In this document: positions 1 through 10,362 of the stretch, in pieces
Numbering within the stretch: position 1 is the stretch's first letter
Layout: every line of letters begins with the position of its first letter
DNA from: Rhodoglobus sp.
GTDB lineage: Bacteria > Actinomycetota > Actinomycetes > Actinomycetales > Microbacteriaceae
Assembly (NCBI GenBank): GCA_025463515.1
Contig: JAODAQ010000007.1
Coordinates: 1 to 41,121 of the forward strand
Reading direction: 5' to 3'
Length of the DNA: 41,121 nucleotides
Notes under the pieces: model-generated
Told to the model about the DNA's origin: nothing
Seen by the model: the letters and a program-made list of their open reading frames with translations, nothing else
The model's database searches: none
Position numbers and translations under genes: made by a program

Positions 1-2377
<2,377 letters not shown>

Positions 2378-2379
2378 CC

Positions 2380-2655
2380 ATGGCCGAGCTCAAGGTCAGT
2401 GCCCTCAAGGTCAGTGTCGTCTCTGCTGACCGCGAGGTCTGGTCGGGCATGGCGAAGCAGATCATCGCCCGCACGACCGAGGGCGAGATCGGCATCCTGC
2501 CCGGCCATGAGCCGATCCTCGCGATCCTCGCGCAGGGCGAAGTGCGCGTGACACCCCTCGACGGCGCCGTCATCACAGCGAACGCCAACGACGGTTTCCT
2601 CTCGGTGGAGCACGATACGGTCACGATCGTCGCGCGCAACGCCGAGCTCGTCTAG
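2380..2655 (+). CDS. atpC: ATP synthase F1 epsilon subunit, short form
   Basis: Epsilon subunit of F1, part of the rotor stalk. I chose the ATG at 2380, just past the atpD stop, because the product then begins MAELKVSALKVSVVSADREVW, the normal first strand of the epsilon beta-sandwich. An upstream in-frame GTG at 2347 lies inside atpD. The 91-residue protein contains the full N-terminal beta-sandwich (GEIGILPGHEP, with VEHDTVTIVARNAELV at the end). It stops where the C-terminal two-helix inhibitory domain of the roughly 135-residue E. coli protein would begin. Short epsilons are known in some actinobacteria, so this is probably native and not a truncation. Confidence 0.95.
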   Translation: MAELKVSALKVSVVSADREVWSGMAKQIIARTTEGEIGILPGHEPILAILAQGEVRVTPLDGAVITANANDGFLSVEHDTVTIVARNAELV

Positions 2656-2665
2656 CGTCGAAGTT

Positions 2666-3184
2666 GTGCTTATCTCCATGGCCGGGCTCCCCGGAGCGGG
2701 GAAGTCCACGATCGGTCAGGTGCTCTCCGGGCGCCTGAACGTTCCCGTGGTCTCCGTCGATCCGATCGAGTCCGCAATCCTCCGTGCCGGCATCGACCGC
2801 GACCAGCCCACCGGTCTGGCCGCGTACCTCGTCGCGCGCATGCAGGCGGCGACCCTGCTCGAGTCGGGCCGCAGCGTGCTCGTCGACGCCGTCAACGCGG
2901 TGAACCCGGCGCGCGAGCAGTGGGTGACCCTGGCCGCCACCCTCGAGGAGCCGCTCAAGTTCATCGAGGTGATCTGCTCAGACCCCGAGCTGCACCGCGA
3001 GCGCATCGAGAGCCGTGAGCGCTCACTGCCCCACCTCGAGGTCACCTGGAACGCCGTCGAGCAGAGCCTCGAGGACTACGCGGAGTGGTCGGGCCCCAGT
3101 GCCGCGATCGCGCGCATCACGCTCGACTCGGTCGAGCCGCTCGGTGTGAACGTCGAGCGGGCGCTCGCCTTCCTCGAGTCGTAG
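2666..3184 (+). CDS. P-loop kinase-like ATP-binding protein
   Basis: Small (172 residues) cytoplasmic protein of the AAA/zeta-toxin/adenylylsulfate-kinase-like group that phosphorylates small molecules or acts on nucleotides; the substrate is unknown. The N-terminus reads MLISMAGLPGAGKSTIGQVL, a perfect Walker A. The middle (SGRSVLVDAVNAVNPAREQW) resembles the Walker B/substrate region of that group, and IESRERSLP could supply a lid arginine. The start is GTG at 2666, 10 bp after atpC, so it may be read through from the ATP synthase operon. The stop overlaps the yaaA start (TAGTG). The P-loop call is firm; the reaction cannot be named. Confidence 0.8.
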   Translation: MLISMAGLPGAGKSTIGQVLSGRLNVPVVSVDPIESAILRAGIDRDQPTGLAAYLVARMQAATLLESGRSVLVDAVNAVNPAREQWVTLAATLEEPLKFIEVICSDPELHRERIESRERSLPHLEVTWNAVEQSLEDYAEWSGPSAAIARITLDSVEPLGVNVERALAFLES

Positions 3185-3921
3185 TGCTGCTGGTCCTGCC
3201 GCCGTCCGAGACCAAGCGGGACGGCGGGGATGCCGCGCCGCTCGATCTCGCCGCACTCTCCTTCCCGGAGCTGGCTCCGCAGCGAAAGGCGGCCCTCGCC
3301 GCCCTGCGCACCCTCTCGCGCTCGGTCAGCGGATCGCTCGCCGCCCTCTCCCTCGGTCCCGCGCTGAGGTCTGAGGTCGACCGCAACCGCGCAGTCCGCA
3401 CCTCCCCGACGATGCCAGCGCTCGAGCGGTTCACGGGCGTGCTGTACGACGGGCTGGACGCGGCGACGCTGTCCGCCGCGGAGCGCGAGTTCGCGGCCGA
3501 GCACATCCTCATCCACTCGGCCCTGTTCGGCCTCGTGCGCGCGGGCGACCCGATCCCGGCGTACCGGTTGTCGCACGACTCCCGCCTGCCGGGACTCTCG
3601 CTGCGCAAGCACTGGCGGGATGCCGTCGCCGCGACCCTCGCCGCGCAGCCCGGGCTCGTGCTGGACCTGCGCTCGGAGTCGTACGCGAACCTCGGACCGG
3701 CGCCGTCGGCCACCTACCTCCGGGTGGTGTCGGAGAACAGCAGCGGACGGCGGGTGGCGCTCAACCACTTCAACAAGAAGGGCAAGGGGGAGTTCGCGCG
3801 CGCCGTGATCGCGGCGGGGATCGACCACGGGACGGTTGAGGAGCTCGTCGCGTGGGCGGGGAGCGCGGGCATCCGGCTGGAGGCGGGCGCCCCCGGCGAG
3901 CTCGTGCTCGTGGTGGACTAG
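3184..3921 (+). CDS. yaaA: YaaA family peroxide-stress protein (UPF0246)
   Basis: Member of the YaaA/DUF328 family; the E. coli protein binds DNA and lowers intracellular free iron during peroxide stress. The product (245 residues, near the usual length) begins VLLVLPPSETKRDGG, the family hallmark, and carries the conserved NHFNKKGKGEFARAV segment near the C-terminus. I chose the GTG at 3184, which shares one base with the preceding stop; the frame remains open upstream but the family N-terminus begins exactly here. The stop overlaps the convergent tag stop (3918-3921). The role in iron or peroxide control here is by family only. Confidence 0.9.
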   Translation: MLLVLPPSETKRDGGDAAPLDLAALSFPELAPQRKAALAALRTLSRSVSGSLAALSLGPALRSEVDRNRAVRTSPTMPALERFTGVLYDGLDAATLSAAEREFAAEHILIHSALFGLVRAGDPIPAYRLSHDSRLPGLSLRKHWRDAVAATLAAQPGLVLDLRSESYANLGPAPSATYLRVVSENSSGRRVALNHFNKKGKGEFARAVIAAGIDHGTVEELVAWAGSAGIRLEAGAPGELVLVVD

Positions 3922-4499
3922 ACCGCCCGCCAGCACCCCGCCAGATGGTCGTCGATCATCCCGGAGGACTGCATGAGCGCATGCATCGTGGTCGGGCCGA
4001 CGAAGCGGTAGCCCCTCGCTTTGAGCGCCTTGCTCAGCGCCGTCGACTCGGGGGTGATGGCCGCGAGGTCGCCGAATGTCGCGGGGCGGGCTCGCGGGGC
4101 GGTGGGGCGGAAGCTCCACATGAACTCGTCGAGCGCCCCTGGATTGCCGCGCGTGAGTTCGAGGGTCGCCCGCGCGTTGCCGATCGTCGCGAGGATCTTG
4201 GCGCGATTGCGGATGATCCGGTCGTCGAGCATGAGCCGCTCGACATCCTCATCGCCGAAGGCCGCGATCGCCTCAGGGTCGAAGTCGTGGAACACGGTGC
4301 GGAAGCCGGGCCGCCGGCGCAGGATGCTGATCCACGACAGCCCCGCCTGGAAGCCCTCTAGCGAGAGCTTCTCGAACAGCGGCCGGTCGCCGTGCAGCGG
4401 CGTGCCCCACTCCTCGTCGTGGTACCGCGCGTACTCGGCATCGGTACCCACCCAGCGGCATCTGGCGCGGCCGTCCGCGCCGACGATGAGGTCGCTCAC
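3918..4499 (-). CDS. tag: DNA-3-methyladenine glycosylase I
   Basis: Base-excision repair enzyme that removes 3-methyladenine from alkylated DNA. The 193-residue product has the Tag zinc-snap ligands: Cys14 and His27 in RCRWVGTDAEYARYHDEEWG, and His185 and Cys189 in DHLAGCW at the C-terminus. GFQAGLSWISILRRRPGFR is the typical helix following the YHDEEWG strand. The GTG start at 4499 overlaps the ogt stop by four bases (GTGA), so it is translationally coupled to ogt. The C-terminal stop overlaps the yaaA stop on the other strand, leaving no room for a terminator between the two operons. Confidence 0.95.
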   Translation of the reverse strand: MSDLIVGADGRARCRWVGTDAEYARYHDEEWGTPLHGDRPLFEKLSLEGFQAGLSWISILRRRPGFRTVFHDFDPEAIAAFGDEDVERLMLDDRIIRNRAKILATIGNARATLELTRGNPGALDEFMWSFRPTAPRARPATFGDLAAITPESTALSKALKARGYRFVGPTTMHALMQSSGMIDDHLAGCWRAV

Positions 4500-5002
4500 T
4501 TGTGCGCGATGCCCTCGTGGTCGAGGAGCCAGACCTTCGTGGGGATGCCGTTGCCGCCGCTGTACCCGGTGATGCGCCCGTCGGACGCGAGTACGCGGTG
4601 GCACGGGACGATGATCGGGATGGGGTTGGCCCCGACGGCGCCGCCCACCGCTCGACCGGCGGTCGCGCGGCCCGTGGCGCTGCCGATCTCGCCGTAGGAG
4701 ACGACACCGCCGAAGGGAAGCTCGACGAGCTCCTGCCAGACGGCCTTCTGGAACTCGGTGCCCGCCAGGGACACGGGCAGGTCGAAATCGGTGCGGGTGC
4801 CGGCGAAGTACTCGTGCAGCTGCTCGACCGCCCGGTCGAGCACGGGGGTGGAGCGCTCGGGGATGCCGTCGAGCGGAAGGGCGCTCGCGCGCTCGATCGA
4901 GAGGGAAGTCACCGACGACCCGTCGCTCGTGACCTCGATGCGGCCGATGGGGGAGTCGATGCGTACCAAGAAGTCTGGGAGGAGTGCCGTGGCTGTGTGC
5001 AT
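4496..5002 (-). CDS. ogt: Methylated-DNA--protein-cysteine methyltransferase
   Basis: Suicide repair protein that transfers alkyl groups from O6-alkylguanine to its own cysteine. The 168-residue product has the active-site motif IVPCHRV (Cys134), the helix-turn-helix region (FGGVVSYGEIGSATGR) and the downstream GYSGGNGIPTKVWLL strand. The start is the ATG at 5002; a TACAGT -10-like element ends 6 nt before it, so the mRNA is probably leaderless. It forms a two-gene alkylation-repair operon with tag. No Ada-type regulator is nearby. Confidence 0.95.
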   Translation of the reverse strand: MHTATALLPDFLVRIDSPIGRIEVTSDGSSVTSLSIERASALPLDGIPERSTPVLDRAVEQLHEYFAGTRTDFDLPVSLAGTEFQKAVWQELVELPFGGVVSYGEIGSATGRATAGRAVGGAVGANPIPIIVPCHRVLASDGRITGYSGGNGIPTKVWLLDHEGIAHK

Positions 5003-5008
5003 GGTTCG

Positions 5009-5014
5009 ACTGTA
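5009..5014 (-). promoter_or_regulatory. -10 element of ogt, leaderless start
   Basis: On the minus strand the hexamer TACAGT (fits actinobacterial TANNNT) lies 6 nt before the ogt ATG, placing the predicted transcription start on the A of the start codon. No clear -35 was found 17-18 nt upstream. Part of a recurring pattern in this window. Confidence 0.5.
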
Positions 5015-5095
5015 GTTGCGGCATCCGACAGCCTTCTGGCACTTTTCAGACATGGGGTGAATCTGGCGCACAGGCGGGTGGGGGAGGATGAGTGT

Positions 5096-6043
5096 ATGGC
5101 GAAGATCGAACACCGCATGCTCGGCAACGACGGCCCGATGGTTTCCACCGTCGGCCTCGGGTGCAACAACTTCGGGCGTCCTGGCACGCTCACCGAGACG
5201 CCGGAGGGCACGAGCGCCGTGATCGACGCGGCCGTCGAGCTGGGCGTCACCCTGCTGGACACGGCGGACATGTACGGCGGTGCTCCCGGCATGAGCGAGA
5301 CGTTCATGGGCAGCGCGCTCAAGGGCAAGCGCGACAGGGTGGTGCTCGCCACCAAGTTCGGGCACAGCGGCTTCGACATGGGGATCCTGCCCGGGGTCCC
5401 GAAGGGGTCGCGCGCGTACATCCGGGAGGCGATCGAGGGCTCGCTCACCCGACTGCAGACCGACCACGTCGACCTCTACCAGCTGCACACCCCCGACGAG
5501 GCGACCCCCATCGAGGAGACGATCGCCGCGCTCGACGAGCTCGTCGCCGAGGGCAAGATCCTGCACTACGGCCACTCGAACTTCTCCGGTGCGCAGATCG
5601 AGGCGGCGGCCGCGGCGGGCGGCCGGTTCGTCTCCGCCCAGAACGAGTACAGCCTGCTCGCGCGCGGAGCGGAGAAGGAGGTGCTGCCGGCGGTGCGCGA
5701 GCACGGGCTCGGCTTCCTGCCGTTCTTCCCGTTGCAGAACGGACTGCTGACCGGCAAGTTCACTCGCACCGAGCGACCGGCCGACACACGGATCATGCGC
5801 CAGCGCCCCTACCTCGTGGAGGACGCGCCCTGGGACGTGCTCGAGGCATACGAGGCGTTCTGCACGGCGCACGGCATCACGATGCTCGAGGCGACGTTCG
5901 GCTGGATGCTCGCCCAGCCCGCCCTCACGAGCGTGATCGCCGGCACGACCAAGCCCGAGCAGCTCGCGCAGAACGCCGCCGCCGCGACCGCGTGGAGCCC
6001 CAGCGAGGACGAGGTGCAGGAGATCTCCGCGATCTTCGCATGA
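5096..6043 (+). CDS. Aldo/keto reductase
   Basis: NADPH-dependent oxidoreductase of the AKR superfamily (TIM barrel), 315 residues; the carbonyl substrate is unknown. The catalytic tetrad is visible: Asp and Tyr in DTADMYGG, Lys in LATKFGH and His in LYQLHTPD. The C-terminal NADP-binding segment reads SVIAGTTKPEQLAQN. The ATG at 5096 is preceded by GGGGGAGGA, one of the strongest ribosome-binding sites in the window, which decides the start although the frame is open far upstream. It is divergent from ogt and ends just before the tetR promoter. A detoxification role beside repair genes is possible but unproven. Confidence 0.92.
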   Translation: MAKIEHRMLGNDGPMVSTVGLGCNNFGRPGTLTETPEGTSAVIDAAVELGVTLLDTADMYGGAPGMSETFMGSALKGKRDRVVLATKFGHSGFDMGILPGVPKGSRAYIREAIEGSLTRLQTDHVDLYQLHTPDEATPIEETIAALDELVAEGKILHYGHSNFSGAQIEAAAAAGGRFVSAQNEYSLLARGAEKEVLPAVREHGLGFLPFFPLQNGLLTGKFTRTERPADTRIMRQRPYLVEDAPWDVLEAYEAFCTAHGITMLEATFGWMLAQPALTSVIAGTTKPEQLAQNAAAATAWSPSEDEVQEISAIFA

Positions 6044-6047
6044 GGAC

Positions 6048-6077
6048 TTGCTGAGTGAGCGCTCACTCAGTTAGCAT
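6048..6077 (+). promoter_or_regulatory. tetR-exporter promoter with embedded palindromic operator
   Basis: A -35-like TTGCTG (6048-6053) and a -10-like TAGCAT (6072-6077) are separated by 18 bp. The perfect 20-bp palindrome CTGAGTGAGCGCTCACTCAG at 6051-6070 overlaps the -35 and fills the spacer. The -10 ends 6 nt before the GTG at 6084, so the transcript is predicted to be leaderless. A TetR dimer bound here would block RNA polymerase, giving autorepression of tetR and the two exporter genes. Palindrome and spacing are seen; the promoter call is inference. Confidence 0.75.
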
Positions 6078-6083
6078 TCGGAT

Positions 6084-6668
6084 GTGACGACCGAGACCAC
6101 CAGACGCGCGACGCCGATGAGCGTCGAGCAGCGCCAGGACATGATCATCGGCGTCGTCATACCGCTCATCCTCGAGCACGGCAAAGACCTCACCTCGAAG
6201 CAGATCGCCGAGGCGTGCGGCATCGCGGAGGGCACGATCTTCCGCGCGTTCGGCGACAAGGACACGCTGATCAACAAGGCGGTCGAGCGCTACCTCGACC
6301 CGCTCGCGCTCCGCACCAGCCTGGGCTCGATCGACCCCGACCTGTCCCTCGACGACAAGCTGCGCGCCATCATGGGCCTGCTGCGCGACCGGTTCAGCGG
6401 CGTCATCCGGATGATGTCGGTGCTCGGCCGGCAGGGGCCGCCCCCGCGCCGGGAGGAGCGCCACGAGTTCGCGACCATCGTCGGCGAGCTGCTCGGCCCG
6501 CATACCGCAGAGCTGCGCATCGCGCCCGAGCAGGTCGCGCAGTTCGCCCGCGTCCTCGCCTTCGCCTCGGCCATCCCGGCCTTCGGCGACAGCATCCCCT
6601 TCACCACCGACGAGCTCCTCGACCTGTTCAAACACGGAGTAGTGCAACCCACCACGAAAGAAGGCTGA
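6084..6668 (+). CDS. TetR family transcriptional regulator
   Basis: Dimeric repressor, 194 residues. The N-terminal helix-turn-helix is SKQIAEACGIAEGTIFRAFGDKDTLINKAVERYL (about residues 38-71), a standard TetR HTH with the FGDKDTL helix-4 signature. The C-terminal ligand domain is not diagnostic. It starts at GTG 6084 directly downstream of a palindrome that is presumably its own operator, and ends 2 bp before the first exporter gene, so it very likely senses a compound exported by that ABC pump. No effector can be read from the sequence. Confidence 0.92.
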   Translation: MTTETTRRATPMSVEQRQDMIIGVVIPLILEHGKDLTSKQIAEACGIAEGTIFRAFGDKDTLINKAVERYLDPLALRTSLGSIDPDLSLDDKLRAIMGLLRDRFSGVIRMMSVLGRQGPPPRREERHEFATIVGELLGPHTAELRIAPEQVAQFARVLAFASAIPAFGDSIPFTTDELLDLFKHGVVQPTTKEG

Positions 6669-6670
6669 GC

Positions 6671-8404
6671 ATGCTGCTCAAGCTCATCGGCCGCTACCTG
6701 CGGCCGCACACGAAGCTCATCGTGGGCGTAGTGATCTTCCAACTCGTCCAGTCGATAGCGTCGCTGTACCTGCCGAGCCTCAACGCCGACATCATCGACA
6801 ACGGCATCGCCAAGGGCGATACGGGGTACATCCTGATGATCGGCGGCGTCATGCTCGGCATCACGCTCGTGCAGGTCGGCGCGGCCGTCGCGGCCGTCTA
6901 CTTCGGCGCGAAGGCGGCGATGGCGTTCGGCCGCGACGTGCGAGAGGCGATCTTCGTGCACGTGGGGGAGTTCTCCGAGCGCGAGGTGTCGCGCTTCGGC
7001 GCGCCGTCGCTCATCACCCGCACCACGAACGACGTGACCCAGGTGCAGATGCTCGTGCTCATGACGTGCACGCTGCTGGTGTCGGCTCCCATCCTCGCGG
7101 TCGGCGGCGTCATCGCGGCCCTGCAGCAGGACGTCGGGCTCTCCTGGATCATGGTCGTCGCCATCCCGGTGATGCTCGTGGTCATCGGCTTCATCGTGAG
7201 CCGCATGGTGCCGCTGTTCCGGCTCATGCAGGCGCGCATCGACACGGTGAACCGGGTGCTGCGCGAGCAGCTGACGGGCATCCGGGTCGTCCGTGCCTTC
7301 GTGCGCGAGGGCCTCGAGGCCGAGCGCTTCGAGAAGGCCAACGCGGATGTCACGCGCACTGCGGTCAGCGCGGGCCGGCTGTTCGCCCTCGTCTTCCCGG
7401 TGGTCATGCTCATCATGAACGTCTCGAGCGTCGCGGTGCTGTGGTTCGGCGCCTACGCCATCGACGAGGGCACGGTCTCGATCGGCGCCCTCACCGCCTT
7501 CCTGAGCTACCTCATCCAGATCCTCATGGCGGTCATGATGGCCACCTTCATGGCGATCATGATCCCGCGCGCGGCAGTGTCGTCCGACCGCATCGCCGAG
7601 GTTCTCAACACCCCGACCTCCGTCGTGCTGCCGGAGCACCCGGTCACCGAGCTGCACGGCTCGGGCCTGATCGAGCTGCGGGATGTCGAGTTCGCCTACC
7701 CCGGTGCCGAGCAGCCCGTCCTGCGCAACCTCAGCTTCGAGGCCAAGCCCGGCCAGACCACGGCGATCATCGGCAGCACGGGCTCGGGCAAGAGCACGCT
7801 CGTGAACCTGTTCCCGCGACTGTTCGACGCGACCGGCGGCACCGTCCTCGTCGACGGCGTCGACGTCCGCGAGCTCGACCCCGACCTGCTGTGGGGCCGC
7901 ATCGGCCTCGTCCCGCAGCGCGCGTACCTGTTCTCGGGCACTGTCGCGAGCAACCTGCGGTACGGCAGCCCGGATGCCACGGACGAGGAGCTCTGGGCTG
8001 CGCTCGAGACCGCCCAGGCCAAGGACTTCGTCTCCGAGATGCCCGAGGGGCTCGAGGCACCGATCGCCCAGGGCGGCACCAATGTCTCCGGCGGCCAGCG
8101 CCAGCGGCTCGCGATCGCGCGGGCCCTCGTGAAGAAGAGCGAGATCTACGTCTTCGACGACTCCTTTTCCGCGCTCGACACCGCGACAGACGCCCGCCTG
8201 CGCCGCGCCCTCGCGAAGTCCGAGAAGGCGGCGACGAAGATCATCGTCGCGCAGCGCGTCTCCACCATCGTGGACGCCGACCAGATCCTCGTGCTGGAGG
8301 ACGGCGAGATCGTCGGCCGCGGCACGCACGACGAGCTGCTCGCGAGCAGTGAGACCTACAAGGAGATCGTGGATAGCCAGCTCCGAGCCGAGGAGGCAGC
8401 ATGA
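6671..8404 (+). CDS. ABC exporter subunit with degenerate catalytic site (TMD-NBD)
   Basis: 577-residue half-transporter: a six-helix transmembrane domain (about 1-310) followed by a nucleotide-binding domain. Walker A is GSTGSGKST (about 366-374), the signature is the canonical VSGGQRQR (about 471), and Walker B reads IYVFDDS, with Asp in place of the catalytic Glu. This pattern is known for the first subunit of heterodimeric multidrug exporters (TM287/288, BmrCD class). The start is ATG 6671, 2 bp after tetR; an in-frame extension runs back through tetR and is ignored. The stop overlaps the next gene by four bases (ATGA), consistent with obligate pairing. Confidence 0.95.
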   Translation: MLLKLIGRYLRPHTKLIVGVVIFQLVQSIASLYLPSLNADIIDNGIAKGDTGYILMIGGVMLGITLVQVGAAVAAVYFGAKAAMAFGRDVREAIFVHVGEFSEREVSRFGAPSLITRTTNDVTQVQMLVLMTCTLLVSAPILAVGGVIAALQQDVGLSWIMVVAIPVMLVVIGFIVSRMVPLFRLMQARIDTVNRVLREQLTGIRVVRAFVREGLEAERFEKANADVTRTAVSAGRLFALVFPVVMLIMNVSSVAVLWFGAYAIDEGTVSIGALTAFLSYLIQILMAVMMATFMAIMIPRAAVSSDRIAEVLNTPTSVVLPEHPVTELHGSGLIELRDVEFAYPGAEQPVLRNLSFEAKPGQTTAIIGSTGSGKSTLVNLFPRLFDATGGTVLVDGVDVRELDPDLLWGRIGLVPQRAYLFSGTVASNLRYGSPDATDEELWAALETAQAKDFVSEMPEGLEAPIAQGGTNVSGGQRQRLAIARALVKKSEIYVFDDSFSALDTATDARLRRALAKSEKAATKIIVAQRVSTIVDADQILVLEDGEIVGRGTHDELLASSETYKEIVDSQLRAEEAA

Positions 8405-10362
8405 GCACGGCAGCCAACCGCCCGCCCGCACGTCGCGGCCCCGGTGGGGGCGGCCCCTTCGGCGGCATGGGGATGCCGGCGGAGAAGTCGATGACCTTCC
8501 TGCCCTCGGCCAAGCGCCTGCTCGGGCGGCTGCGGCCGCACCGGGTCGGAGTCGTCGCCGTCATCCTGCTCTCCGTGGTGAGCGTGACGTTCGCCGTGCT
8601 CGGTCCGAAGCTCCTCGGCCAGGCCACGAACATCATCTTCGAGGGGATCATCTCGAAGACACTGCCGGCCGGGGTCACCCAGCAGCAGGTGATCGACCAG
8701 CTGCGGGCATCCGGCGACAACCAGAAGGCCGACCTGCTCAGCGGCATGACGCTGCACCCCGGGCAGGGCATCGACTTCAGCGCGCTGCAGATGGTGCTCG
8801 GCATCGTGCTGCTCATCTACGTGCTCTCGTCGGTGTTCTCCTGGCTGCAGGGCTTCGTGCTCAATGCCATCGTGCAGAAGACGGTCTACAAGCTCCGCGA
8901 GGATGTCGAGACCAAGGTCAACGCACTGCCGCTGAGCTACTTCGACAAGATGCAGCGCGGCGAGCTGCTCAGCCGCGTGACGAACGACGTGGACAACATC
9001 GGCAAGAGCATGCAGCAGACCCTGTCGCAGCTGGTCAACAGCCTGCTGACGGTCGTCGGCGTGCTCATCATGATGTTCCTCATCTCGCCGATCCTCGCGC
9101 TCATCGCGCTCGTGACGATCCCGCTCACGCTCGTGATCACCTCCGTGATCGCCAAGCGCTCGCAGAAGTTGTTCGTGGCGCAGTGGGCGCACACCGGCGC
9201 GCTCAACGGGCAGGTCGAGGAGGCCTACTCCGGCCACGCGCTGGTGAAGGTGTTCGGCCGCCACCGCGAGGTGGAGCAGCGCTTCCGCGAGAAGAACGGC
9301 GAGCTCTACGAGGCGAGCTTCGGCGCGCAGTTCGTGAGCGGCATCATCATGCCGTCCATGATGTTCGTCGGCAACCTCGTCTATGTCGCGATCGCGGTCG
9401 TCGGCGGCCTGTTCGTGTCGAACGGCTCGCTCTCGCTCGGCGACGTGCAGGCGTTCATCCAGTACTCGCGCCAGTTCACCCAGCCGCTCAGCCAGCTCGG
9501 CTCGATGGCGAACCTCCTGCAGTCCGGGGTGGCCTCGGCCGAGCGCGTGTTCGAGCTGCTGGATGCCGAGGAGCAGCGGCCCGACCCGGTGCCCGCGCAG
9601 GTTCCCGCGACGGCCACCGGCCGGCTCGAATTCGAGAACGTGTCGTTCCGCTATGAGGAGGAGAAGCCGCTCATCACCGACCTCTCGCTCGTCGCGCAGC
9701 CCGGGCAGACCGTCGCGATCGTGGGGCCGACCGGCGCGGGCAAGACGACCCTAGTGAACCTCATGATGCGGTTCTACGAGATCGACTCCGGCCGCATCAC
9801 GCTCGACGGCACCGACATCGGCGAGATGACGCGCGACGAGCTGCGGTCGCGCATGGGCATGGTCCTGCAGGACACCTGGCTGTTCGCCGGCACCATCCGC
9901 GACAACATCGCCTACGGACGGCCGGATGCCACGGAGGAGGAGATCCTCGCGGCAGCCCGTGCCACGTACGTCGACAGGTTCGTGCACTCGCTCCCGGACG
10001 GGTACGACACGCTCCTCGAGGACGAGGGCGGGAACGTGAGCGCGGGGGAGAAGCAGCTTCTCACCATCGCGCGCGCCTTCCTCGCGCGGCCGAGCGTGCT
10101 CATCCTCGACGAGGCGACGAGCTCGGTCGACACGCGCACGGAGGTGCTCGTCCAGCAGGCCATGAAGGCACTGCGACAGGACCGCACGAGCTTCGTCATC
10201 GCGCACCGGCTCTCCACGATCCGGGACGCCGACCTCATCCTCGTGATGGAGAGCGGCGCGATCGTCGAGCAGGGCACGCACTCCGAGCTGCTCGCGAAGG
10301 GCGGCGCGTACTTCACGCTGTACACCTCGCAGTTCGCAGCGCCGGTGGCGGAAGAGGCCTAG
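8401..10362 (+). CDS. ABC exporter subunit with intact catalytic Glu (TMD-NBD)
   Basis: 653-residue partner of the preceding half-transporter. The N-terminus has a Gly/Pro-rich tail (RPPARRGPGGGGPFGGMGM) before the transmembrane domain, which has an extended loop near residues 75-130. The nucleotide-binding domain has Walker A GPTGAGKTT, a degenerate signature VSAGEKQ, and Walker B VLILDEATSSVD with the catalytic Glu. Combined with its partner, one composite site is complete (this Walker A/B plus the partner SGGQ) and one is degenerate. Drug, lipid or peptide export is likely; the substrate is unknown. The stop overlaps the convergent gene at 10359. Confidence 0.95.
   Translation: MSTAANRPPARRGPGGGGPFGGMGMPAEKSMTFLPSAKRLLGRLRPHRVGVVAVILLSVVSVTFAVLGPKLLGQATNIIFEGIISKTLPAGVTQQQVIDQLRASGDNQKADLLSGMTLHPGQGIDFSALQMVLGIVLLIYVLSSVFSWLQGFVLNAIVQKTVYKLREDVETKVNALPLSYFDKMQRGELLSRVTNDVDNIGKSMQQTLSQLVNSLLTVVGVLIMMFLISPILALIALVTIPLTLVITSVIAKRSQKLFVAQWAHTGALNGQVEEAYSGHALVKVFGRHREVEQRFREKNGELYEASFGAQFVSGIIMPSMMFVGNLVYVAIAVVGGLFVSNGSLSLGDVQAFIQYSRQFTQPLSQLGSMANLLQSGVASAERVFELLDAEEQRPDPVPAQVPATATGRLEFENVSFRYEEEKPLITDLSLVAQPGQTVAIVGPTGAGKTTLVNLMMRFYEIDSGRITLDGTDIGEMTRDELRSRMGMVLQDTWLFAGTIRDNIAYGRPDATEEEILAAARATYVDRFVHSLPDGYDTLLEDEGGNVSAGEKQLLTIARAFLARPSVLILDEATSSVDTRTEVLVQQAMKALRQDRTSFVIAHRLSTIRDADLILVMESGAIVEQGTHSELLAKGGAYFTLYTSQFAAPVAEEA

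Noticed and set aside
4502-5095. In-frame upstream extension of the aldo/keto reductase through the ogt gene.
   Set aside because: The family N-terminus begins at 5096 after a very strong ribosome-binding site, and the extension is antisense to ogt.
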